A stretch of 64,000 nt of DNA from Nonomuraea rhodomycinica (GTDB lineage: Bacteria; Actinomycetota; Actinomycetes; Streptosporangiales; Streptosporangiaceae), in assembly GCF_013363995.1 (NCBI RefSeq), contig NZ_JABWGO010000013.1, positions 1 through 64,000 of the forward strand. Direction: 5' to 3'. Below are positions 24,527 through 33,380 of the stretch, in pieces. Within the stretch, counting starts at the first letter, position 1, and every line of letters begins with the position of its first letter. The position numbers and the translations under genes are program-made. The notes beneath the pieces were generated by a model, which did no database searches, was not told the DNA's origin, and saw only the letters and a program-made list of their open reading frames with translations.

Positions 24527-26389
24527 TCAGGTGATCTTCCGGCGGATGTTCTCCCCGCCCTCGGGCGCGCCGACCCACGGCCCCTCGATCGACGGGTCGA
24601 GGACGCCCTCCTCCAGGAACCCGTAGCGGCCGTCGAGGACGTACCGGGCCAGGCGGACGTCGGCGCTGTCGCTGTTGTCCCAGAGCCGGGCGAACAGGGC
24701 GTCGGCCCGCCGCCTGGCCTGCCGGCAGAAGGTGTCGGCCAGCTCGTACGGCCGGCGCCCCAGGTCGGCGGCGTCCTCCTCGGCCCTGACGCAGGCCGCC
24801 GTCATGGCGAACAGCTCGGCCCCGACGTCCACGATCCGGCCGAGGAACGCCTGCCGGTGCTCCAGCCGCCCCTGCCAGCGGGACATGCCGTAGAACAGCG
24901 ACCGGGCGAGCTTGCGGCTGGTCCGCTCCACGTAGCGCAGGTGGTGGGCGAGCGGGCCGAAGCCGGCGTACGAGGTGGGCAGGTTGCCCGTGCCGGCCAC
25001 GAGCGTCGGCAGCCAGCGGGCGTAGAAGGCGCCGGCCCGTCTGAGCGCCCGGGCCCGCGCCTGCGGCGAGGCGTCCGGGTCGATCAGCTCGCCGGCGGCC
25101 GACAAGTGGGCGTCGACCGCCTCGCGGGTGATGAGCAGGCGCATGATCTCGGAGGAGCCCTCGAAGATGCGGTTGATGCGGGAGTCGCGCAGCATCTGCT
25201 CGGCGGGCACGCCGCGCTCGCCGCGGGCGGCCAGCGACTCGGCGCTCTCGTACCCGCGCCCGCCCCTGATCTGGACCAGTTCGTCGAGCACCTGGTAGGC
25301 CATCTCGGAGGCGTACAGCTTGGCCAGGGCGGCCTCGATGCGGATGTCGTTGCGCTGGTCGTCGGCCATGCGGCTGGTCAGGTCGCAGACGGCCTCCAGG
25401 GCGTACGCGGTGGCCGCGATGAAGGAGATCTTGGTGGCGACGGCCTCGTGCCGCCCGACGCTGCGCCCCCACTGGACGCGGGCGTTGCCCCACTCGCGGG
25501 CGATCTTGACGGCCCACTTGGCGTTGCCCGCGCAGGTGGCCGGCAGGGAGAGGCGGCCGGTGTTGAGCGTGGTGAGGGCGATCTTCAGGCCCTGCCCCTC
25601 GCGGCCGATGAGGTTGCGGGCCGGCACCCTGACCTGGCGGAACTCGGTGACGCCGTTCTCGATGCCGCGCAGGCCCATGAACGCGTTGCGGCGCTGCACC
25701 GTGATGCCCGGCGTGTCGGCCTCGACGACGAACGCGCTGACCTTCTCGCCGGTGCGGGCCATGACGACGAGCAGGTCGGCCACCACACCGTTGGTGGTCC
25801 ACAGCTTGACGCCGTCCAGGACGTACTCGTCGCCGTCGCGCACCGCGGTGGTGGACAGGCGGGCGGGGTCGGAGCCCACGTCCGGCTCGGTCAGCAGGAA
25901 CGCGGAGATCTCGCCGCGCGCGCACCGGGGCAGGAACTCGCGCTTCTGCTCCTCGGTGCCGAACAGCTTGAGCGGCTGCGGCACGCCGATCGACTGGTGC
26001 GCCGACAGCAGGGTGGCCAGCGCGGGGCAGTACGAGCCGACCAGCATGAGGGTGCGGCAGTAGTAGAGGTACGGCAGGCCGAGCCCGCCGTACTCCTCGC
26101 CGATCGTGATGCCGAACGCGCCGAGCCCGGCCAGGCCCTTGACCACCTCGTCCGGCACCTGGGCGGTGCGTTCGATCTCGGCCGGATCGACGTGCGCGTC
26201 CAGGAACCTGCGCACCGCGCGCACGAACTCCTCGCCCCGCTTGGCCGCCTCCTCCGCCGGGACGGGCGCGGGGCGCACGAGGTCCAGCCGGAAGTCCCCG
26301 AGGAACAGTTGCTTGGCGAAGCTGGGGCGCGTCCATTCCTTCTCGCGGGCCTGCTCGCCGAGCTCTCTCGCCTTCGCGTACTCGCTCAT
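24527..26389 (-). CDS. Acyl-CoA dehydrogenase (long form, 620 aa)
   Basis: FAD-dependent dehydrogenase of acyl-CoA oxidation. The catalytic core contains FLLTEPDVGSDPARL (FAD/substrate loop), LWTTNGVVADLLVV and VQIRGGRGYESAESLAARG. The catalytic Glu 410 is in RIFEGSSEIMRLL. The C-terminal extension of about 200 residues, ending GENIRRKIT, is the ACAD9/VLCAD-like helical domain seen in several actinomycete FadE proteins. ATG 26389 gives MSEYAKAREL and has a GGAGGAT-type ribosome site. The substrate chain length is not determinable. It is isolated between the sugar transporter and the permease. Confidence 0.9.
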   Translation of the reverse strand: MSEYAKARELGEQAREKEWTRPSFAKQLFLGDFRLDLVRPAPVPAEEAAKRGEEFVRAVRRFLDAHVDPAEIERTAQVPDEVVKGLAGLGAFGITIGEEYGGLGLPYLYYCRTLMLVGSYCPALATLLSAHQSIGVPQPLKLFGTEEQKREFLPRCARGEISAFLLTEPDVGSDPARLSTTAVRDGDEYVLDGVKLWTTNGVVADLLVVMARTGEKVSAFVVEADTPGITVQRRNAFMGLRGIENGVTEFRQVRVPARNLIGREGQGLKIALTTLNTGRLSLPATCAGNAKWAVKIAREWGNARVQWGRSVGRHEAVATKISFIAATAYALEAVCDLTSRMADDQRNDIRIEAALAKLYASEMAYQVLDELVQIRGGRGYESAESLAARGERGVPAEQMLRDSRINRIFEGSSEIMRLLITREAVDAHLSAAGELIDPDASPQARARALRRAGAFYARWLPTLVAGTGNLPTSYAGFGPLAHHLRYVERTSRKLARSLFYGMSRWQGRLEHRQAFLGRIVDVGAELFAMTAACVRAEEDAADLGRRPYELADTFCRQARRRADALFARLWDNSDSADVRLARYVLDGRYGFLEEGVLDPSIEGPWVGAPEGGENIRRKIT

Positions 26390-26456
26390 GGCATCCTCCC
26401 GCCGACGTTACGCTCCCTGGGGATGCCTGTGTACCCGGCGCTCCGGCGAGATCACC

Positions 26457-27728
26457 TCAAGGGATCGTCACGCGTGCCACCGGGCGGCGGGCCGAGGCGC
26501 GCGTCGCCACCAGGGCCACCACCGCCAGCCCGGCCGGCACCAGCAGGTACGCCCCGCAGCAGGCGAGCGCGGCGAGCGCGAGCACGGTCGCGACCACGGC
26601 CATGACCCGCAGCGGCCCGCGGGGCAGCACCCGCACGGCCGCCGCCACGCCGGCCGCGGTCACCGCCGCCAGGCAGGCCGACGTGGCCCGCATCAGCGTG
26701 TCGAGGTCCACGGTCCAGACCAGCGCCAGGCCGGTCGTCACGGCGGTCGCCCCGGCCAGCAGCCCGAGGCTCCGGTACGGCGTGCCGCCGGGCCCGCCGC
26801 CCCGGGCGAACCAGGCGGGCAGCGCGCCGTCCCTGGCCAGCGCCGCCCCGAGCCGGGAGGCGCCGGCGACGTAGGTGTTGATCGCGCCGAAGGTCAGCAG
26901 CACCGCGACGCCGCCGACGACCGGCCGGGCCGCGGAGCCGGCGCCGATCTCCAGCAGCGCGGCCAGCGGCACCGGGCTCTCGGCGGCGCGCCGGCCGAGC
27001 ACGCCGATCGTGGTGAGGGCCACGCCCAGGTAGAGCACCGTGATGAGGGCCAGGGTGGCCACGGTCGCCCGGGTGAGCCCGCGGCCGTCGGCGAACTCGG
27101 CCGACAGGTGGCTCGCGGCCTCCCAGCCGACGAAGGCGAACAGCAGCACCCCGGCGGCGTCCACCACCCCCGGCAGGCCGTACGGGGCGAAGGGGGTGAA
27201 GTGGGCGGCCTGGGCGTGCGGCGCGGCGGTGAGCACGGCGCCGGCCAGCACCGCGACCAGGGCGAGCACCATGCCGAGCTGGAGCCGCCCGGAGGTGCGC
27301 AGCCCCGCGGCGTTGGCCGCGAACGCCAGCAGGAGCAGCGCCGCGGCGACCGCCCACGCCCCGGCGCTGGAGTCCAGGCCGAGGGCGGCGGCCACGTACT
27401 CGCCGCCCACCAGCGCCCCGGCCAGCGCGCCCACGGGGATGACGCCGTAGAACCACCAGCCGACGACCGCCGAGGCGCGCCGGCCGAACGCCAGCGCCAC
27501 GAAGCTGGCCACTCCCCCGCCGTCGGGGTAGCGGGCGCCGAGCGCGGCGAAGGTGAGCGCCACCGGCACGCTGAGCAGCAGCAGCGCGGCCCAGGCCAGC
27601 ACCGAGGCGGGCCCGGCCGCGGCGGCGGCGAGGTGCGGCAGCACCAGCATCCCTGGTCCGAGCACCGCGCCCACGAGCAACGCCGTCCCCTGCGCGGCCC
27701 CGAGCCGCCCACCGGTCTGTCCTGTCAT
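26457..27728 (-). CDS. APC-family amino-acid permease
   Basis: 423 residues and about 12 hydrophobic helices, starting MTGQTGGRLGAAQGTALLVG (the GxG of APC helix 1 around VGAVLGPGMLVLPHL). Later helices include LTFAALGARYPDGGGVASFV, FVGWEAASHLSAEFADG (helix 6 region) and a TYVAGASRLGAALARDG loop. It belongs to the YjeH/amino acid efflux-uptake type. Divergent from the Lrp/AsnC gene at 27809, with 80 bp between the two starts. That suggests an Lrp-regulated amino-acid exporter or importer. The amino acid itself is unknown. Confidence 0.87.
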   Translation of the reverse strand: MTGQTGGRLGAAQGTALLVGAVLGPGMLVLPHLAAAAAGPASVLAWAALLLLSVPVALTFAALGARYPDGGGVASFVALAFGRRASAVVGWWFYGVIPVGALAGALVGGEYVAAALGLDSSAGAWAVAAALLLLAFAANAAGLRTSGRLQLGMVLALVAVLAGAVLTAAPHAQAAHFTPFAPYGLPGVVDAAGVLLFAFVGWEAASHLSAEFADGRGLTRATVATLALITVLYLGVALTTIGVLGRRAAESPVPLAALLEIGAGSAARPVVGGVAVLLTFGAINTYVAGASRLGAALARDGALPAWFARGGGPGGTPYRSLGLLAGATAVTTGLALVWTVDLDTLMRATSACLAAVTAAGVAAAVRVLPRGPLRVMAVVATVLALAALACCGAYLLVPAGLAVVALVATRASARRPVARVTIP

Positions 27729-27808
27729 ATCCCGAAAAACTAGTCATTCGCCCGCTCTGGTGGCATAGCGACCGAACAGACGGCCGGAACCGGTGCGAGA
27801 CTGCCGTC

Positions 27809-28264
27809 ATGGACGAACTAGATTCGGCGATCGTGCGCCTTCTCCAAACAGATGCGCGCCAGTCCAACCGCGAGCTGGCCCGCAAGCTCGGCGTGGCGCC
27901 CTCCACCTGCCTGGAACGCGTCCGCGCGCTCACCCGGCGCGGCGTGATCCGCGGCTACCACGCCGACATCGACCCCGCGGCGCTCAACCGGTCGGTCCAG
28001 GCGATGGTGTCGGTGCAGGTGCGCCCGCTCAGCCGGGAGGTCATCGACGCGTTCAAGCAGTCGGCCGCCGAGCTGCCGGAGGTGCTCAGCGTCTTCGTGC
28101 TGGCGGGCGGCGACGACTTCCTGCTGCACGTCGCGGTGCAGGACCTCGACCACCTGCACGCGTTCCTGCTGGACCGGCTGAGCAAGCGGCGCGAGATCGC
28201 CGGCTTCCGCACGTCGGTCATCTTCCAGCAGGTCCACGACACCGCTCCGGCGCGGCTGGACTAG
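27809..28264 (+). CDS. Lrp/AsnC family transcriptional regulator
   Basis: 151 residues. The N-terminal HTH is MDELDSAIVRLLQTDARQSN then RELARKLGVAPSTCLERVRA with LTRRGVIRGYHADIDPAAL. The C-terminal RAM ligand domain has QAMVSVQVRPLSREV, ELPEVLSVFVLAGGDDFLLH and the dimer-forming strand VAVQDLDHLHAFLLD. It probably senses an amino acid and controls the divergent permease 80 bp away. ATG 27809 is the natural start. Confidence 0.92.
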   Translation: MDELDSAIVRLLQTDARQSNRELARKLGVAPSTCLERVRALTRRGVIRGYHADIDPAALNRSVQAMVSVQVRPLSREVIDAFKQSAAELPEVLSVFVLAGGDDFLLHVAVQDLDHLHAFLLDRLSKRREIAGFRTSVIFQQVHDTAPARLD

Positions 28265-28333
28265 CACCTCGGCGAAGGCGTCGCGGAAATAATCGGTTGC
28301 GCCCCTTCCCCCGCGTCCCCTACCGTCCAGGAC

Positions 28334-28351
28334 ATGCGTTTCTTCCTGTGA
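28334..28351 (+). other. Five-codon minigene (MRFFL) before the basic peptide gene
   Basis: ATG CGT TTC TTC CTG TGA at 28334-28351; its TGA overlaps another ATG by one base. It lies 151 bp upstream of the 47-residue peptide ORF. It could be a leader peptide, but five sense codons can arise by chance and no leader hairpin is proven. The rest of the 238 bp gap (28265-28502) shows no confident riboswitch or gene. Confidence 0.2.
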
Positions 28352-28502
28352 TGAGCGGGGCCGACCTCGATCGGCCCGGCCACTCGGCAGCCCATCCGCC
28401 CGGCGGTGTCCACTCCCGCGGGCGAGTCCGTCCAGACGCGGCAGCTGAGCTTGTCGACCGGCGTTCCACAGCCGCGTCGCGAGTCACGCGAAGGAGTCTC
28501 GT

Positions 28503-28646
28503 ATGCGAGTACGTGCCAGCGGTAAACGAAAGAAGAACGCCCCCAGCCTTCCGGGGAGTCCGGCCTCGCCGGCGCCCCGGAAGCTGCCCAAACTGCCGCA
28601 GCGGCCGATCGCGCCGCCGCGGCGCATCCCGCCCAAGGGGCGCTAG
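28503..28646 (+). CDS. Small basic proline-rich peptide (47 aa)
   Basis: Short ORF MRVRASGKRKKN, APSLPGSPASPAPRKLPK, LPQRPIAPPRRIPPKGR. It has no Cys, no signal peptide and no membrane helix. About a quarter of residues are Lys/Arg and about a quarter Pro, giving a strongly cationic peptide. A GAAGGAG ribosome site sits at proper spacing before ATG 28503, which is the main reason to call it real. It stands alone between an Lrp gene and the convergent thiolase. It may bind nucleic acid or membrane, or be a small ribosome-associated protein; I do not recognise the family. Confidence 0.5.
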   Translation: MRVRASGKRKKNAPSLPGSPASPAPRKLPKLPQRPIAPPRRIPPKGR

Positions 28647-28767
28647 ACCACTACCGGGATGGTGGTGAAGTGCGGCGCGCGGCCCGTACGCCATGGGCCC
28701 CCGCACACCACCGCGGCGCCCCGGCCTCCACGTGGGGCCGGGGCGCCGCGCTGGACCGCTTCTCGGG

Positions 28768-29913
28768 TCAGAGGCGTTCGATGATGGTGACGTTGGCCTG
28801 GCCGCCGCCCTCGCACATCGTCTGCAGGCCGTACCGGCCGCCGGTGCGCTCCAGCTCGTGCAGCAGCTTGGTCATGAGGATCGCGCCCGTGGCGCCCAGC
28901 GGGTGGCCGAGGGCGATGGCGCCGCCGTTCGGGTTGACCCGGGCCGGGTCGGCGCCCAGCTCCTTGATCCAGGCGAGCGGCACCGGGGCGAACGCCTCGT
29001 TGATCTCCACCACGTCGATGTCGTCGATCGACATGCCGGCCCTGTCCAGGGCCTTGCGGGTGGCCGGGATCGGCGCGGTCAGCATGTAGACGGGGTCGTC
29101 GCCCATGAGCGCGAGCTGGTGGATCCGCGCGCGCGGGGTGAGGCCGTGCTCGCGGACGGCCCGCTCGGAGGCGATGAGCACCGCGCCGGAGCCGTCGGAG
29201 ATCTGCGAGGAGGTGGCCGCGGTGATCTGGCCGTCCTCCTTGAGCGTCTTCAGCTCGGCCATCTTCTCCAGCGTCGTGTCGGGACGCGGGCCCTCGTCGT
29301 CCTCGACGCCGTTGACCGGCGCGATCTGGTCGCGGAAGTAGCCGTTGGCGACCGCCTTGGCCGCCCGCTGGTGCGACTCCAGCGCGAACCGCTCCAGCTC
29401 CTCCCGAGAGAGGCCCCACTTCTGGCACATCAGCTCCGCGCCGCGGAACTGCGAGATCTCCTGCTTGCCGTAACGCTCGACCCACCTGTCGCCGAACGGG
29501 AACGGCATGCCCTTCTCCAGCGCCGCCGTGATCGAGGCGCCCATCGGCACGATGCTCATGGACTCGACACCGGCCGCCACGACGAGGTCCTGGGTGCCGG
29601 ACAGCACGCCCTGGGCGGCGAAGTGGACCGCCTGCTGCGAGGAGCCGCACTGCCGGTCGATCGTGACGCCGGCCGTGGTCTCGGGGAGCCCGGCCGACAG
29701 CCACGCGTTGCGCGCGATGTCCATGCTCTGGGGGCCGAACTGCATCACGCACCCCATGATGACGTCCTCGACCGCCGCCGGGTCCACGCCGGTGCGGTCG
29801 ATCAGCGCCTTGAGCGTGTGCGCGGCCAGGTCAGTGGGGTGGACGGTGGAAAGGCCGCCCTTCTTCTTGCCGACCGGGGTGCGGACCGCCCCGACGATGT
29901 ACGCCTCTGCCAC
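28768..29913 (-). CDS. Acetyl-CoA acetyltransferase (thiolase)
   Basis: 381 residues. The active-site Cys 89 is in TIDRQCGSSQQAV, His 337 in GGAIALGHPLGATG, and the second Cys 367 in TMCEGGGQAN, the full thiolase set. It catalyses either thiolytic cleavage of 3-ketoacyl-CoA (beta-oxidation) or acetoacetyl-CoA formation. Start GTG 29913 follows AGGAGG at ideal spacing. There is no linked multifunctional FadB, so its partner enzymes are likely those at 52870 and 53641, but this is inference. Confidence 0.94.
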   Translation of the reverse strand: MAEAYIVGAVRTPVGKKKGGLSTVHPTDLAAHTLKALIDRTGVDPAAVEDVIMGCVMQFGPQSMDIARNAWLSAGLPETTAGVTIDRQCGSSQQAVHFAAQGVLSGTQDLVVAAGVESMSIVPMGASITAALEKGMPFPFGDRWVERYGKQEISQFRGAELMCQKWGLSREELERFALESHQRAAKAVANGYFRDQIAPVNGVEDDEGPRPDTTLEKMAELKTLKEDGQITAATSSQISDGSGAVLIASERAVREHGLTPRARIHQLALMGDDPVYMLTAPIPATRKALDRAGMSIDDIDVVEINEAFAPVPLAWIKELGADPARVNPNGGAIALGHPLGATGAILMTKLLHELERTGGRYGLQTMCEGGGQANVTIIERL

Positions 29914-29973
29914 AGTGCCTCCTGAAACCGAGCATTATTCGGTTATAGGGAGAGACTACAACAGAACGATGCT

Positions 29974-30660
29974 CTACGCCTTCCCGGCCGGAGGCAGCAG
30001 ATCGGTCACGGCGTCCACCCGGAACCGCCACCGGTCCACCACCAGGCCGTTCAACGCCTCGGCCAGCCGCAAGGCGAGCGCGCCCAGCCGCTCGGCGTCC
30101 TCGCCGCGCAGCTCGATCGCCGTCAGGTCGGAGGCGAACGGCAGCAGCTCGCCCACGGCCGGCGGCCGGCCCTTCTGCGGCACGACGAGCACCCGCACGC
30201 CGTCGCCCAGGTGGACGAACTCCTCCTCCTGCTCGACCTCGCCCAGCTCGGCCTCCAGCAGGGGACGCAACTCGTCGTCGGCCGGGCGTACGGGGACGAT
30301 CACGGCGGGCCCGCCGCCCTCCTCGTCGGCCGGATCGCTCACCTCGCCCCGGCACACCGCGAGCCCGCCCAGCCGGAACGCCAGGCCCTCCGCGAGGTAA
30401 CGGTCGAAGAAGTCGAACGGCAGCGGCCCCTCGGCCGACACCCGCACCGCCCACACCTGCTCCAGCACGCCGCCCACCAGGTCGGGCTCGGCCTCCACCG
30501 GCGCGTGGACCCGGACGTCGGTCGCGACGAGGTCCTCACCGTCCTCGCGGGCGTCGGGATCGGCCAGCCGCACCAGCCGCAGCACCTCACCACGCGCCGG
30601 CTTGGCGGGCAACGCCGCCGTCGGGCCAGTACGCAGTCTCCGCTTCGCCATCCAGCCCAT
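29974..30660 (-). CDS. Hypothetical protein, 228 aa
   Basis: No recognised domain. A basic start (MGWMAKRRLRTG) is followed by alternating acidic and hydrophobic strands (VWAVRVSAEGPLPFDFFDRY, LAFRLGGLAVCRGEV, VHLGDGVRVLVVPQKGR, VDRWRFRVDAVTDLLPP). There is no signal peptide or membrane helix, so it is probably cytoplasmic. ATG 30660 has GGAGG five bases upstream. It is 14 bp downstream of the first sortase stop and on the same strand, so it may belong to the sortase transcript as an accessory or chance neighbour. Confidence 0.6.
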   Translation of the reverse strand: MGWMAKRRLRTGPTAALPAKPARGEVLRLVRLADPDAREDGEDLVATDVRVHAPVEAEPDLVGGVLEQVWAVRVSAEGPLPFDFFDRYLAEGLAFRLGGLAVCRGEVSDPADEEGGGPAVIVPVRPADDELRPLLEAELGEVEQEEEFVHLGDGVRVLVVPQKGRPPAVGELLPFASDLTAIELRGEDAERLGALALRLAEALNGLVVDRWRFRVDAVTDLLPPAGKA

Positions 30661-30674
30661 GCGCGCCTCCGCGA

Positions 30675-31430
30675 TCAGCTTCGATAGGAGCTCGTCATCG
30701 TCGCGTAGACGATGATGTTATCGGTGTAGTGACCGATCGCGCGGTTGTACGTGCCACCGCACGTGATGAGGTGGAGCTGCGCGTTGGCCCGGCTGCCGTA
30801 GACGCGCTCGGTCGGGAACGTCTTCTTGCTGGCCTGCTCGATGCCGCCGACCGTGAACACCGCCGTGACGCCGTCCTGCCGCTTGACCTCGATGGTGTCG
30901 CCGTTGCGGAGCTCGTGCAGGCGGCTGAAGACGGCGCCGCGCGTGTAGGTGTCCTTGTGGCCCAGCATGACGGCGGCGCCGGCCTCGCCAGGGGTGGCCA
31001 TCTCGCGGTACCAGCCCACCAGGTTGGGATTGTCGGCCGGCGGGACCTGGATCGTGCCGTCCTTGGCCAGACCGAGCGACTTGACCGGGGCGTTCACGCC
31101 GAGCTTCTTGATCACGACGCGGACCGGGCTGGAGGGCATCATCGGCGGAGCCGGGTCCGGCAGCGGCAGGGGCGGCGGCACGGTCGGGGCGGCCTTGAAC
31201 AGCGCCTGCGCCGGCTGGCCGGTGGCCTTGCCGTCGGGCTGGGCGCTGAGGGGCAGCTGGTCGCGCCGGGAGGAGGCCAGCCCGTACTCCTCCGGGGAGT
31301 TGAAGACGATCAGCATGCCGGCCACGACCGTGACCACACCCGCGATGGCGGCCAGGATGAGGACGGTGCGCAGCACCCGCCCGCCGGGGTCGTCGGGCGG
31401 CTCGCCACCGTAGGGGTAGTGCTGGGCCAT
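30675..31430 (-). CDS. Class F sortase
   Basis: 251 residues. One N-terminal membrane helix (about 21-43) is followed by a Pro-rich linker and the sortase beta-barrel. Candidate catalytic residues are His 158 in MLGHKDTY and Cys 224 in LITCGGTYN; the Arg could be R230. The class F style is the short LITCGG block followed by DNIIVYA. It should cleave a C-terminal sorting signal and join the protein to peptidoglycan. It directly follows (7 bp) the surface protein at 31438, its likely substrate. Whether the Arg is functional needs structure comparison: the neighbouring sortase has Lys at the same place. Confidence 0.85.
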   Translation of the reverse strand: MAQHYPYGGEPPDDPGGRVLRTVLILAAIAGVVTVVAGMLIVFNSPEEYGLASSRRDQLPLSAQPDGKATGQPAQALFKAAPTVPPPLPLPDPAPPMMPSSPVRVVIKKLGVNAPVKSLGLAKDGTIQVPPADNPNLVGWYREMATPGEAGAAVMLGHKDTYTRGAVFSRLHELRNGDTIEVKRQDGVTAVFTVGGIEQASKKTFPTERVYGSRANAQLHLITCGGTYNRAIGHYTDNIIVYATMTSSYRS

Positions 31431-31437
31431 GGCGCCG

Positions 31438-32331
31438 TCAGCCCCTGTTGACGCCGCGGCGACGCATCGCCAGCCCCCCGACGCCGGCCGCCAGGATCAG
31501 CGCGGAACCGACCAGCACGAACATCCGCCCGTCGGGCCCCATCTCACCACCGGCACCGGTGTTGGCACCGGCCTTGGGGGTCTTGGACGAGCGCTTCGTG
31601 GGGGTCTCCACCACGGTGACGTAGCTGGTCTTGGTCTTCTTGGGGGTCGGGGTCGTCTTGGTGGGGGTCGGCGTGGGGGTGGTCGGGGTGCTGCTGGGGG
31701 TCGAGGTGGAGGTCGACGTCGAGGTCGAGGTGCTGGTCGGGGTGCCGGTGCCGACGACGAAGGCCAGAGTGGGGCCGCCGCCCGCGCTCTGAGGCGCGCA
31801 GTTGTACCACGTGGTGTTGTTGACCTTCAGCGCGAACCCGTCGCCCTTGATGGCGACCGTGCCCGTCGCCGTCGGTGTCACCACGATCTTCATGTTGGGA
31901 AGCTGCGGCGTCGCGCCCGGGGTGATCACGCTGTAGGGCGTGACCGCGCCAGAGGCCACGACGGGCAAGGAGGTGATCGGCGTGCCGCTCGGCGTCACCG
32001 TGGCCTCGGCGGCGAGGGTGGCCTGGGCGCTGATCGTGGCCGGCGCGGTGAGTGCTCCGGTGGTGGGCTGCACGATCTGCCAGTTGACCGTCACCGTCGC
32101 ATGTGGCGTGGCCGCCGCCGGCGTCACCAGCTCCATGCTGAAGGGAACCGTCATGGTGGGCGCGGGCGATGGGACCCCGGCCCCGGTGGCCGGCGTGCAG
32201 ACGTAGGGGCGCTCCACAGGGGTCGCCAGTGCCGCCACAGCCGGGACGACACCGAAGATACCTGCACCTGCTGCGGCTAAGGCGGATGTCTTGAGGGCGA
32301 GGCGGCGGCGCCGCGCCTTGGACGTCAGCAC
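31438..32331 (-). CDS. Ser/Thr/Pro-rich surface protein with sortase-type C-terminus
   Basis: 297 residues from GTG 32331. A signal peptide with basic n-region (SKARRRRLALKTSALAAAG) is followed by an external domain starting RPYVCTPATGAG, then a long Thr/Ser/Pro stalk of SPTST- and TPTP-type repeats. The end has KTPKAGANTG, then a hydrophobic helix (MFVLVGSALILAAGVGGLAM) and RRRGVNRG, i.e. motif, helix and positive tail as in sortase substrates but without LPXTG. A longer start at 32391 (GTG) has no ribosome site. Paired with the sortase 7 bp downstream. Likely a cell-wall-anchored stalk protein; the binding partner is unknown. Confidence 0.78.
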   Translation of the reverse strand: MLTSKARRRRLALKTSALAAAGAGIFGVVPAVAALATPVERPYVCTPATGAGVPSPAPTMTVPFSMELVTPAAATPHATVTVNWQIVQPTTGALTAPATISAQATLAAEATVTPSGTPITSLPVVASGAVTPYSVITPGATPQLPNMKIVVTPTATGTVAIKGDGFALKVNNTTWYNCAPQSAGGGPTLAFVVGTGTPTSTSTSTSTSTSTPSSTPTTPTPTPTKTTPTPKKTKTSYVTVVETPTKRSSKTPKAGANTGAGGEMGPDGRMFVLVGSALILAAGVGGLAMRRRGVNRG

Positions 32332-32462
32332 TGTCCTTCTCCGTTTCGGCACAGGTTCAACAGGCGTACCAGACTGGCAGCCATTGGTCACGGTTAGGTT
32401 GAGATCTTACGAATTGTGCCTGTAAATCTCCTGTAAACCGGGAAACCCGCGCAAATGCGGCG

Positions 32463-33380
32463 CTACCCCTTCTTCTTGGACAAGGTCGCGTAAACGATGA
32501 CGTTGTCCGTGTAGGAGTGGGCGGTCTTGTTGAAGACGCCCCCGCAGGTGATCAGCCTGAGCTGCGCGTTCGCGGTGTTGCCGTACACCCGGCTGGTGGG
32601 GAACGAGGTCTTGCCGACCTGCTCGATCCCGCTGACCGTGAACTTGGTCACCTTCTTGTCCGACCGGTACACGTAGATCGCGTCGCCCTTGGCCAGCTCC
32701 CGCAGGCGGTAGAAGACGGCGGCGCCCTTGCGGGTGCTCACGTGGCCGTTGATCACCGAGGGCCCCAGCTCGCCGGGCACGGGCGAGAAGCGGTACCAGC
32801 CCGCCTGGTTGGGCTTGGACAGCGGCGGCGTGGTCAGGTTCCCCTTGGAGTCCACCGTGACCGAGCCGATCAGCGCGTTGACCTTGATCTTGGGGATCTT
32901 GATGCGGGTCGGCGCGGGCTTCTTCTTCGTCGTGGTCTTCGCGGGCGGGATCGCCGCCACGACCGGGGCCGCGGCCGGGGGCGGCGGCGCGTCGAGACGG
33001 GCGGGGGTCAGGGGCACGTCCTTGCCGCCCGGGCCGACCGTCGGCGACAGGACGAACGCGCCCATGTTCTGGATCTGCACCGTGCTCGGCTCGCCCTGCG
33101 CGACCACGCCCGGCACGGGGGCGGAGCCGTCGTCCACGGCGGGGGCCAGGGACAGCAGTCCGGCCATGATGGCGCCCACGCCGCCCAGGGAGCCGGCGAC
33201 CAGCAGCCCCGGCATCGCCTTGTCGAGCGCCGCCTTACGCGCCCGCGCGCGCTCGTGCGCCTGCCCGGCCGCCGGCGCGTGCGCCTGTCCGGGCGGCAAC
33301 GCGTTCGGCTGCCCGGCTGTCAGTGCGTTCGGCTGCTCGGGCGTCGGCTCGTTCGGCTGCCCAGTCGTGTGCTCGCTCAT
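32463..33380 (-). CDS. Class F sortase (second copy)
   Basis: 305 residues. The N-terminus is long and Gln/Pro/Ala-rich with near-repeats of QPNAL and GQAHA, ahead of one helix (about 57-80) and a Pro/Lys-rich linker. Candidate His 213 is in VINGHVSTRKG and Cys 279 in LITCGGVFN; at the place of R230 of the other sortase there is Lys 285. Both sortases share SYTDN/HYTDN before the last strand. ATG 33380 overlaps the upstream surface-protein stop by one base (TGATG), strong support that the two are made together. The basic N-terminal extension is unlike the first sortase and may set partner specificity. Confidence 0.84.
   Translation of the reverse strand: MSEHTTGQPNEPTPEQPNALTAGQPNALPPGQAHAPAAGQAHERARARKAALDKAMPGLLVAGSLGGVGAIMAGLLSLAPAVDDGSAPVPGVVAQGEPSTVQIQNMGAFVLSPTVGPGGKDVPLTPARLDAPPPPAAAPVVAAIPPAKTTTKKKPAPTRIKIPKIKVNALIGSVTVDSKGNLTTPPLSKPNQAGWYRFSPVPGELGPSVINGHVSTRKGAAVFYRLRELAKGDAIYVYRSDKKVTKFTVSGIEQVGKTSFPTSRVYGNTANAQLRLITCGGVFNKTAHSYTDNVIVYATLSKKKG

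Noticed and set aside
28265..28502. Possible riboswitch (c-di-AMP or SAM type) before the 47-residue peptide
   Set aside because: GC-rich stems are present but none of the conserved core sequences of those riboswitches could be found.
28352..28668. Open frame continuing from 27793 over the Lrp gene and the gap
   Set aside because: It is Arg/Pro-rich low complexity, out of frame with Lrp and the basic peptide, and has no ribosome site.
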